Shown here piece after piece: positions 19,371-26,996 of a stretch of DNA of 41,582 nt (position 1 is its first letter; the number at the start of each line of letters is the position of its first letter). The notes below the pieces were generated by a model. That model was not told where the DNA came from. It ran no database searches and was given only the letters and a program-made list of their open reading frames with translations. The translations under genes and the position numbers were made by a program. Source of the stretch: Parcubacteria group bacterium GW2011_GWA1_40_21 (GTDB lineage Bacteria > Patescibacteriota > Minisyncoccia > Phycocordibacterales > GWA1-40-21); NCBI GenBank assembly GCA_000996205.1, contig LBYO01000003.1, positions 1-41,582 of the forward strand, given 5' to 3'.

Positions 19371-19661
19371 ATGATTGAACTAAAAGATATAGAAAAACTG
19401 GCGGAGCTTTCAAGAATCAATGTTTCCGGCGAGGAGAAGCAGGCATTCCTTAAGGACATAGAATCTATTTTAAATTATGTTGACCAGATTAAAACGGTCG
19501 CCGGGGAAGCGGATATGACAATGTCGCGTCAAGAAACGGAGCTTGCAAATGTTTTCAGAGAAGATAAGGATTGCCGCGATTTAGGGCGATTTACTGAAGC
19601 TCTCATTGAATCCGCGCCGGAAAAAGAGAATGGATACATAAAGGTCAAAAAAATCCTGTGA
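19371..19661 (+). CDS. gatC: Asp-tRNA(Asn)/Glu-tRNA(Gln) amidotransferase subunit GatC
   Basis: IEKLAELSRINVSGEEKQAFLKDIESILNYVDQI; start moved from 19263 because the upstream part is repeat-derived. Confidence 0.9.
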   Translation: MIELKDIEKLAELSRINVSGEEKQAFLKDIESILNYVDQIKTVAGEADMTMSRQETELANVFREDKDCRDLGRFTEALIESAPEKENGYIKVKKIL

Positions 19662-19688
19662 ATTATATTCTTCACTACAACCTAAACC

Positions 19689-21110
19689 ATGATGATTAAT
19701 CTAAAAAATCTCACCATCAGCAAAGCCCGTGGCCATCTTATAAAAGGCGATTTTAAGGCCGTTGAACTTGCCCAAAGTTATTTGGACAGGATAGAAGAAA
19801 CCGACCAAGACATAAATGCTTATCTTGAAATATTTTCCGATGTTTTGAGCCAGGCCGAATCAGCGGATAGAAAAATCGCCAAGAAAGAAGGAGGGTTATT
19901 GTCCGGAATACCGCTTGCTATCAAGGATAATATTCTGATTAAAGGCAGAAAATGCTCCGCGTCGTCAAAGATACTGGCTGATTATGTCGCGCCATATGAT
20001 TCTACCGTGGCGAGAAAATTAAAAGACACTGGAGCCGTATTTTTAGGCAGGACCAATATGGATGAATTCGCTATGGGCGGTTCAACCGAAAATTCCGCTT
20101 TTGGTCCAACCAAAAATCCGCACGATCTTTCGCGCGTTCCCGGCGGTTCATCTGGCGGAAGCGCGGCGGCGGTCGCTTCAGGTGAAGCTCTGGCTTCTCT
20201 TGGTTCCGATACCGGAGGGTCGGTGAGACAGCCGGCGAGTTTCTGCGGAGTTGTCGGACTCAAGCCCACATACGGGTCCGTGTCCAGATACGGACTAATA
20301 GCTATGGGCTCGTCTCTTGATCAGATAGGTCCGATAACAAAGACTGCCGCTGACGCGGAAATTATCTTCAATGCCATAAAAGGAAAAGATATTATGGATA
20401 GCACGACAATTGAAACAGCCGACTTGAAAACGGCTGATTCAAAAAATATCAGAATAGGAGTTCCGACCGGCTTTGTGGAAAATGAAGGAATAGACGAAGC
20501 CGTGCTTAAAAATTTCAACGATTCGCTGGAAAAATTCAAATCAATGGGATATGAAGTGAAGGATATAAATTTGCCGAATGTGAAATATTCTCTGGCCGTC
20601 TATTACACGATTATGCCAGCCGAAGTGTCTTCAAATATGGCGCGTTTTGACGGAATGAGATATGGTCTTCATATTTCCGGCAAAAATTTGATTGACGATT
20701 ATTTTTTGACCAGAGAAGCCGGATTGGGCAAGGAGGTTAGAAGGAGAATAATTTTAGGGGCTTATGTGCTTTCTTCTGGCTATTATGATGCTTATTACAA
20801 CAAGGCTAATTTTGTCAGGACTCTGATAAAAAATGATTACGCTGAGGCTTTTAGAAATGTTGACATAATCGCGACTCCAACCGCGCCTTCTCCGGCTTTC
20901 AAAATTGGAGAGAAATCCGATAATCCGCTTGAGATGTATCTTTCGGATATGTTTACGACTCCGGCAAACATTGCCGGAATTCCGGCTATCTCTCTGCCGT
21001 CGGGATTTAAAGCCGGCGCCAAAAATCTTCCCTTGGGAATACAGTTGATGTCAAATTACGGCAGGGAAGACATTCTGTTTGGGGCCGGGAAAGATTTCTT
21101 AGGCGAATAA
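19689..21110 (+). CDS. gatA: Asp-tRNA(Asn)/Glu-tRNA(Gln) amidotransferase subunit GatA
   Basis: Amidase signature GGSSGGSAAAVASGEALASLGSDTGGSVRQPASFCG. Confidence 0.97.
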   Translation: MMINLKNLTISKARGHLIKGDFKAVELAQSYLDRIEETDQDINAYLEIFSDVLSQAESADRKIAKKEGGLLSGIPLAIKDNILIKGRKCSASSKILADYVAPYDSTVARKLKDTGAVFLGRTNMDEFAMGGSTENSAFGPTKNPHDLSRVPGGSSGGSAAAVASGEALASLGSDTGGSVRQPASFCGVVGLKPTYGSVSRYGLIAMGSSLDQIGPITKTAADAEIIFNAIKGKDIMDSTTIETADLKTADSKNIRIGVPTGFVENEGIDEAVLKNFNDSLEKFKSMGYEVKDINLPNVKYSLAVYYTIMPAEVSSNMARFDGMRYGLHISGKNLIDDYFLTREAGLGKEVRRRIILGAYVLSSGYYDAYYNKANFVRTLIKNDYAEAFRNVDIIATPTAPSPAFKIGEKSDNPLEMYLSDMFTTPANIAGIPAISLPSGFKAGAKNLPLGIQLMSNYGREDILFGAGKDFLGE

Positions 21111-21122
21111 TATTAATTTTTT

Positions 21123-21722
21123 ATGATTGACCCTCTTCATTCTTACGATCCGTTTGACATACTGAATCTCATTTATGAGCTTATTCGGTATCTCATAACC
21201 GGACAAGGTTCGTCCTTTTTGTCCGATTACTTCTTGGGTTTTTATGGAAGGTACGGATATTTTTTGATTCTTTCTTCTCTTTTCTTGTCATCGGTTCTTG
21301 TCATTTTTATCGCGTATGTCATCTTTCGCGTCCACGGAGTTTATTCCAAACAAAGAAAATCATTGAAGCCGGTTCAAAGCACAGAAGAGGAAAAGGAAGA
21401 AGCCGTCAAAAATGAAAAGTGGAAAATAATCGCGGAGCATATTGAATCCGAAAATCCTAACGATTGGAGGCTGGCCATTCTTGAAGCCGATATTGCCTTG
21501 GGCGAGATGCTGGACAAGTCTGGATATCGCGGTGAGGGCATAGGAGAACAATTGAAGAGCGCCGACAAAAGCGATTTCACTACGATAGATGACGCGTGGG
21601 AGGCGCACAAGATCAGAAATTCAATCGCTCATGAAGGAGCAAGCTTTATGATCACCGAAAGGGAAGCGAAGCGGGTGATAGGATTGTATAAAAAAGTTTT
21701 TGAAGAGTTTGATTACATCTGA
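21123..21722 (+). CDS. Hypothetical membrane protein
   Basis: TM segment YFLILSSLFLSSVLVIFIAYVIF followed by soluble domain. Confidence 0.75.
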   Translation: MIDPLHSYDPFDILNLIYELIRYLITGQGSSFLSDYFLGFYGRYGYFLILSSLFLSSVLVIFIAYVIFRVHGVYSKQRKSLKPVQSTEEEKEEAVKNEKWKIIAEHIESENPNDWRLAILEADIALGEMLDKSGYRGEGIGEQLKSADKSDFTTIDDAWEAHKIRNSIAHEGASFMITEREAKRVIGLYKKVFEEFDYI

Positions 21723-21834
21723 CCGGCTGCGAGTTGTCCACAAAAACTTGCGCGAATATTTTTTTGTTATGGTAAAATAAATTCAAATGTGGTCGATTTT
21801 TAAAATTATAAATATAATCAATGGGGAAATAGTT

Positions 21835-21912
21835 TCTTAGCTTGTAGATTTTTGAAGAAGAAAAAATATCAGATTCTTCCTACAACCTACAACCTAACAC
21901 CTACAACCTAAT
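21835..21912. repeat. 7-mer array (ACCTA family)
   Basis: cctacaacctacaacctaacacctacaacctaa. Confidence 0.75.
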
Positions 21913-21920
21913 TAAAAACT

Positions 21921-22037
21921 ATGGCAAGCAAGAAAAGAAAAGTTTCCAAATCTCCTTCAAGAAAGCTTAAGGTAAAATCCGTTAAAGGGAAGAAAAAATC
22001 TAAATCTTCAAAAGGGAAAAGCAAGAGAAGAAGATAA
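21921..22037 (+). CDS. 38-aa highly basic small protein (MASKKRKVSKSPSRKLKVKSVKGKKKSKSSKGKSKRRR)
   Basis: Complete ATG...TAA frame, absent from the supplied ORF track, followed by a strong terminator hairpin. Confidence 0.65.
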   Translation: MASKKRKVSKSPSRKLKVKSVKGKKKSKSSKGKSKRRR

Positions 22038-22065
22038 GCTCGTATTGCGGAAAAAGATTTTGCTA

Positions 22066-22095
22066 AAAACATTGCGTCTTAGACGCAATGTTTTT
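22066..22095 (+). terminator. Rho-independent terminator
   Basis: aaaaacattgcgtct tagacgcaatgttttt. Confidence 0.75.
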
Positions 22096-22200
22096 GCGTT
22101 CCATTCACCTTAAGTCAAAGGACATTTTTTCTGTTATTCCCGTCTCGAAGCAAGATTCGGGATAAATTCCGGCGGGAAACCGGATTCAATCATTTTTGAT

Positions 22201-22244
22201 CAGAATTTCGCAAGCGAAATTCTGTGGGTATCTGATACCCACAG
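22201..22244. repeat. Double palindrome downstream of flavoprotein gene
   Basis: cagaatttcgc-aa-gcgaaattctg then ctgtgggtatc-t-gatacccacag. Confidence 0.85.
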
Positions 22245-22247
22245 AAT

Positions 22248-23603
22248 TTAATTTGAAATATGCTCAGATTTACCCGACGAACTTCCGGCCACGAAGCCTG
22301 TCGTCCAGCAGAGCTGAAGGCTGTAGCCGCCCGAAGGGCGGTCTATGTTCAAGATGTCGCCCGCGAGATAAAGGTTTGGAAAAAGGCGGGAGCTCATTGT
22401 TTTGAAATCAATTTCGCGAAGTGAAACCCCGCCACTTGAGACGATGGCTTTTTCCGCGCCGAGCAATTTGTCGGCGCGAATCGGAATATTTTTCAAAATA
22501 TTCACGAGCGCCAGTCTTTCTTCGCGGGTGATGCTGTTGCACTCCGTGTCGGGATTGATTTTTGACATTTCCACTATCGCCGAAGCGAGCCCCGCCGCGA
22601 GCGGAGCGAGCGCGTGAAGAGCGTTCTTAAATTTTTTACTGTGATTTTCTTTGAATAATTCTTGAAGTTTGAGGTTAAGCGCGCCGTGATTTTCCGATGG
22701 GAATAAATCAAGCGAAATTATGACCTCTCCGTATTTCAAAAGTTCTCCGATACTCCTGCTCATATTGAGAATTGCCGGACCGCTTAGTCCGAAGTGCGTA
22801 AAAATTATTTTTCCTTTGTTTGTTTCTTGCTTCGCGTCGTTTTGGAAAGTGGCGATTTTGACATTAGCAAGACTTAATCCGGCGAGTTTCTTGACCCAAT
22901 CGTCTTTTACTGCGATCGGGACAAGTGAAGGTGCTGGTTCAATCACGGCGTGACCGATTTTCCGAAGCCATGCGAAGCCGTCGCCGGTTGAGCCGGTTTC
23001 CGGACGGGAAGTTCCGCCTGTCGCGATTATGACTTTGCGCGCCAAAATTTCTTTCCCGTCTTTTACTTTGATCACGCATACTTTGTCATCCCCGTGAAGA
23101 CGGGGATCCAGACTCGCATTGATTAAATCCAGATTCCCGCCTGCGTGGGGATGACAATTCGAGTTAATGTCCATCAAAATATCAACAACAGGAGAATTTA
23201 AAATAATTTCCACTTTATTTTTCTTAAGATATTTCAAGAGCGCGTCAAAAACAGTTTTGGCATTGCCACTCACGGGGAACACCCTTTGCTCATTTTCAAT
23301 TTTTGTTTCAACTCCGCATTTGTGAAAAAATTCCAATGTCTCTTTGACGCTGAACTGTGAAAAAGCGGAAAATAGAAATTTTCCGCCATTTTTGAATTTT
23401 TCCAGAAATTTTCGCGTGTCAAATTCAGCATTGGTAAGATTGCATCTGCCTCCGCCTGTGATAAGAAGCTTTTTTCCTAATGAGTCATTTTTTTCTATCA
23501 AAATAACTTTTGCTCCCAATTCCGCCGCCCTTCCCGCCGCCATCATCCCCGATGGCCCTCCGCCAACGACGGCAACATCATATATGATTTCGGTTTTCTT
23601 CAT
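22248..23603 (-). CDS. BaiN/HI0933-like NAD(P)/FAD-dependent oxidoreductase
   Basis: VAVVGGGPSGMMAAGRAAELGAKVILIEKNDSLGKKLLITGGGRCNLTN; C-terminal LAGDILNIDRPSGGYSLQLCWTTGFVAG. Confidence 0.93.
   Translation of the reverse strand: MKKTEIIYDVAVVGGGPSGMMAAGRAAELGAKVILIEKNDSLGKKLLITGGGRCNLTNAEFDTRKFLEKFKNGGKFLFSAFSQFSVKETLEFFHKCGVETKIENEQRVFPVSGNAKTVFDALLKYLKKNKVEIILNSPVVDILMDINSNCHPHAGGNLDLINASLDPRLHGDDKVCVIKVKDGKEILARKVIIATGGTSRPETGSTGDGFAWLRKIGHAVIEPAPSLVPIAVKDDWVKKLAGLSLANVKIATFQNDAKQETNKGKIIFTHFGLSGPAILNMSRSIGELLKYGEVIISLDLFPSENHGALNLKLQELFKENHSKKFKNALHALAPLAAGLASAIVEMSKINPDTECNSITREERLALVNILKNIPIRADKLLGAEKAIVSSGGVSLREIDFKTMSSRLFPNLYLAGDILNIDRPSGGYSLQLCWTTGFVAGSSSGKSEHISN
23085..23155. repeat. 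71-bp palindromic element family C, copy 2, inside the flavoprotein CDS
   Basis: gtcatccccgtgaagacggggatccaga...attcccgcctgcgtggggatgac; same layout and length as 8700-8770. Confidence 0.9.
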
Positions 23604-23815
23604 TTCGTCATATTATCACAAAGTAGCCTATTCCTCTAGTACGAAAAAACGGCTCTAAATAAGGATTTAACAGATATTTTGCCAAATTTGCTTGACAAAT
23701 ATATTATTTATGCTATTCTTTTAGTGTAAAAACGGTAAGATCAAAAACTGATAGAAAAGAAGAATCTTGAAAATTAAATTTATTTTCTGAAAATTTCTGG
23801 AAGGAGAAGGGAAAA

Positions 23816-24160
23816 GTGAAAGATTTAAAAAAAAGAATTATCGGGATAACGATAATGATTGTCTGCTCATTGCCATCGCTCTGGACTGCACGGGGTTCAG
23901 AGGTAATATCACCAGTACCAGTATCAGATAAGTCCGTTGGGGTAAAAAAATTTACAGAGAGAAGGGACGGAAAAGGGGAGAGATATTATTTTTATTGCCT
24001 GCAAACTGTGATAATTCAAAGTAAGCCTTTATTGTACTCAGGTGTAATTAAGGCTGATAAAGATGAAACTCCCGATCAAGTGTTCAAAAGGGTGCTAATG
24101 TCCAACGAAAAATCACTTCAACGCTGTGTAGTAATTATTCAATTTAGCAAGCTTGAATAA
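23816..24160 (+). CDS. Hypothetical secreted protein
   Basis: Basic N-terminus plus hydrophobic IIGITIMIVCSLPSLWTARG signal-like segment; strong SD ggaaggagaagg. Confidence 0.65.
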   Translation: MKDLKKRIIGITIMIVCSLPSLWTARGSEVISPVPVSDKSVGVKKFTERRDGKGERYYFYCLQTVIIQSKPLLYSGVIKADKDETPDQVFKRVLMSNEKSLQRCVVIIQFSKLE

Positions 24161-24195
24161 AGTAAGCAGAGTTTCTCTAGACGGCGAGAATTTAA

Positions 24196-24237
24196 AAAGG
24201 ACTTTTTGATGTTATCAAAAAGTCCTTTCATTTTTAT
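24196..24237 (+). terminator. Rho-independent terminator
   Basis: aaaggactttttgat-gtt-atcaaaaagtccttt cattttt. Confidence 0.8.
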
Positions 24238-24404
24238 AAATCGAAGATTCGTTTAAAACCCAGTTTCAAGGTGAAATTTGACAAAATTAATTTTTTAATA
24301 TATTATTGTTTTGTTATTAAAAAAGCAGGTTATTCTCATTCGTTTTTGTTTTTAGGGAATTTTTTCTAAATATACGGAATCGTTGAGACAAATGCAGTAA
24401 ATAT

Positions 24405-25592
24405 ATGTATAGAAAAACATTCAATAGAAACACACAAAGTGGCGGACGGAGCCGTTTTGCTCCGCGGAAGAGATTTGAGCGCAAAGGGGCGCCGATTCAC
24501 ATATCTAAATTAGTGTGCAAGGCGGTAATTACCGAAGAAGCGGAGCATTTTACGCCCGAACATTCGTTCAGTGATTTTAAAATTGACGAAAGATTGAAAA
24601 GGATTGTCATAGCCAAAGGATATTCCGCACCGACTCCAATACAGGACAGGACTATTCCGCATATTTTGCATGGGCTTGATGTGGTTGGAATTGCAAACAC
24701 TGGCACGGGAAAAACTGCCGCCTTTCTTCTTCCTCTTATAAATAAAGTTCTTTTGAATCCGAAGGAAAATGTCCTAATAATGGCACCGACTCGCGAGCTA
24801 GCTATCCAGATTGAAGAGGAGCTTAAAAGTTTTACGAAAGAACTCAAAATTTTTTCGGTTTGCTGTGTCGGAGGCGCCAATATAGGACGCCAGATTGCCG
24901 ACCTTCGCTATCACAATAATTTTATCATCGGCACACCGGGAAGATTGAAAGATTTGATTCAAAGAAAAGTTTTAAGTCTCGCCGGGTTCAATACCGTTGT
25001 CTTGGACGAGGCTGACAGGATGCTTGATATGGGCTTCATCAATGATATGAGATTTATGATGGCGCAGATGCCGGCGAAAAGACACACTCTCTTTTTCTCC
25101 GCCACTATTTCCAAAGAGATTGAAGGCTTGATTAAAGAATTTCTCAATGAGCCGGTGCGGATTTCCGTGAAGACTCAGGACACTTCCAAGAATGTTGACC
25201 AAGATGTCGTGAAAGTTCAAAAAGGGAATAATAAGATTGATGTTTTGTCCCAACTTTTGGCGCAATCGGATTTTAGCAAGGTCCTTATTTTTGGACGCAC
25301 CAAACACGGAGTGGAGAGACTTTCCAGAGATTTAGCCAGCAAAGGTTTCAAGGTTGACTCAATCCACGGCGACAAGAATCATTCCAGAAGGCAGAAGGCT
25401 TTGAGCTTGTTCAAGAGTCATCATGTCAATATTTTGGTAGCGACGGATGTCGCGGCTAGAGGATTGGATATTGCCGGAGTGAGCCATGTCATAAATTACG
25501 ATATGCCGGCGACATACGAGGATTATGTCCATCGTATCGGCCGAACCGGCAGAGGAGATAAAAAGGGGAAAGCCCTGACATTTATCGAATAA
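24405..25592 (+). CDS. DEAD/DEAH box RNA helicase
   Basis: ANTGTGKTAAFLLP, PTRELAIQ, VLDEADRMLDMGF, FSATI, ATDVAARGLDIAGV, HRIGRTGR. Confidence 0.96.
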   Translation: MYRKTFNRNTQSGGRSRFAPRKRFERKGAPIHISKLVCKAVITEEAEHFTPEHSFSDFKIDERLKRIVIAKGYSAPTPIQDRTIPHILHGLDVVGIANTGTGKTAAFLLPLINKVLLNPKENVLIMAPTRELAIQIEEELKSFTKELKIFSVCCVGGANIGRQIADLRYHNNFIIGTPGRLKDLIQRKVLSLAGFNTVVLDEADRMLDMGFINDMRFMMAQMPAKRHTLFFSATISKEIEGLIKEFLNEPVRISVKTQDTSKNVDQDVVKVQKGNNKIDVLSQLLAQSDFSKVLIFGRTKHGVERLSRDLASKGFKVDSIHGDKNHSRRQKALSLFKSHHVNILVATDVAARGLDIAGVSHVINYDMPATYEDYVHRIGRTGRGDKKGKALTFIE

Positions 25593-25597
25593 CGAAT

Positions 25598-25786
25598 ATG
25601 AAAAAAAATACACCAAAAAAATTTCAAAAAAGAGGCCCCGGAATTTGGGTGGAAAGACCGCGCCGATGCGAGATTCTAATATGCCCGTGCGGGAACAAAT
25701 ATCTTAAAACCAGAGAAGGGCAGACTGTCTGCATCAAATGCATCAATAAATTGAAAGAGAAAGAAGCCAAAAAAGTTACCAAGTAG
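25598..25786 (+). CDS. Small zinc-ribbon-like protein
   Basis: CPCGNKYLKTREGQTVCIKCI paired cysteines. Confidence 0.6.
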   Translation: MKKNTPKKFQKRGPGIWVERPRRCEILICPCGNKYLKTREGQTVCIKCINKLKEKEAKKVTK

Positions 25787-25801
25787 AAAGTTGTTAAATT
25801 G

Positions 25802-26033
25802 TTTGAATCGCAAAACTTCGTTATACGCGGAACACGCGTAATTTTCTGCTGAAAATTCGCTCTGCCCCGCCCGCCTTCGCCCCAATGCGCTATGTATTGC
25901 GTACTGCAAAAAGATTATAATACAAATGTGGAACTTTATTAAGATTATCACTGTAATCACTCAGGCATTGGCGGGCAGGTCGCGCCGCCGCGCTCCGCAA
26001 GTTTCCGCTCATAACGGAGTTTTGTGATTCAAG
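25802..26033. repeat. Palindromic element family B, copy 2 (larger, inverted orientation)
   Basis: Right end reverse-complements to cttgaatcacaaaactccgttatgagcggaaacttgcggagcgcgg, matching 19242-19288. Confidence 0.85.
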
Positions 26034-26072
26034 AAAATTAAGCGAAAAATTTGATTTTTTGCCGTTCATGTA

Positions 26073-26078
26073 TATAAT
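26073..26078 (+). promoter_or_regulatory. -10 box TATAAT 6 nt before rplY ATG (TTGATT-16-TATAAT)
   Basis: ttgatt at 26051, tataat-actgaa-ATG. Confidence 0.55.
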
Positions 26079-26084
26079 ACTGAA

Positions 26085-26753
26085 ATGCTTAAATTAAATG
26101 TTGAAAATAGAGATAAAACGCAAAAAAACTTCGCTTTGAGAAAAGCGGGCAAAATGCCGGCTGTTTTCTATGGGAAAAAGGAGAAATCAACTCCCATAAC
26201 CATTTCAAAATCGGAATTCAAGAAGGTTTGGAAAGAAGCCGGCGAGTCTTCCGTGATTGATCTTGTCGGGAAAGACATAGAGGCGGAAGCCTTAATTTAC
26301 GATATTGACCGCGACCCTGTCACTGACGAGCCTCGCCACGCCGATTTTTATGTTTTTGAAAAAGGGAAAAAGATAGAGATTGCCGTTCCTCTTGAATTTA
26401 TCGGCATCGCTCCGGCGGTGAAAGATATGGGCGGAACTTTGGTGAAAGTTTTGCATGAACTGGAGATTGAAGCTTTGCCAAAAGATTTGCCGCACAATAT
26501 AAGAGTTGACATTTCTTCTCTTTTGAATTTTGACAGCCAGATTCTCGCCAAAGACATAAAATTGCCTCAAGGAGTTGTTTTGGTGACCAAGCTTGAAGAA
26601 GTGGTCGCGTCAGTGTACGAAACCAAAGAGGAAGTTGAGGAGGCCGCTCCCGTAGACCTAGCCAGCATAGAAGTTCAAAAGAAAGGAAAAGAAGCTAAAG
26701 AAGGCGAAGGAGCCGAAGCGGAAGATGGCGTGAAAGAAGAAGGGAAGAAATAA
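26085..26753 (+). CDS. rplY: 50S ribosomal protein L25/general stress protein Ctc
   Basis: AVFYGKKEKSTPITISKSEFKKVWKEAGESSVIDL, TL(V)KVLHELEIEALPKDLPHNI. Confidence 0.93.
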   Translation: MLKLNVENRDKTQKNFALRKAGKMPAVFYGKKEKSTPITISKSEFKKVWKEAGESSVIDLVGKDIEAEALIYDIDRDPVTDEPRHADFYVFEKGKKIEIAVPLEFIGIAPAVKDMGGTLVKVLHELEIEALPKDLPHNIRVDISSLLNFDSQILAKDIKLPQGVVLVTKLEEVVASVYETKEEVEEAAPVDLASIEVQKKGKEAKEGEGAEAEDGVKEEGKK

Positions 26754-26996
26754 CTACAAGTGAAAAACTGGGTTAATTTCTAATTCCTAATTCCTAATTT
26801 CTAATCAAATCTCAAAAATCAGAAAAAGTGAACCAATTGTTAATTTGGCAGTCTAAATTTGTTTTTTTATTGGGATTTCATTAGATCAATTAGAAATTAG
26901 TTATTAGAAATTGAAATAAGGTGCAAATTTCCACCTCATCATTATTATTGATAGAATGTTGGCAAGCGGTGAAATACCCGCTTTAGGATATTATTT

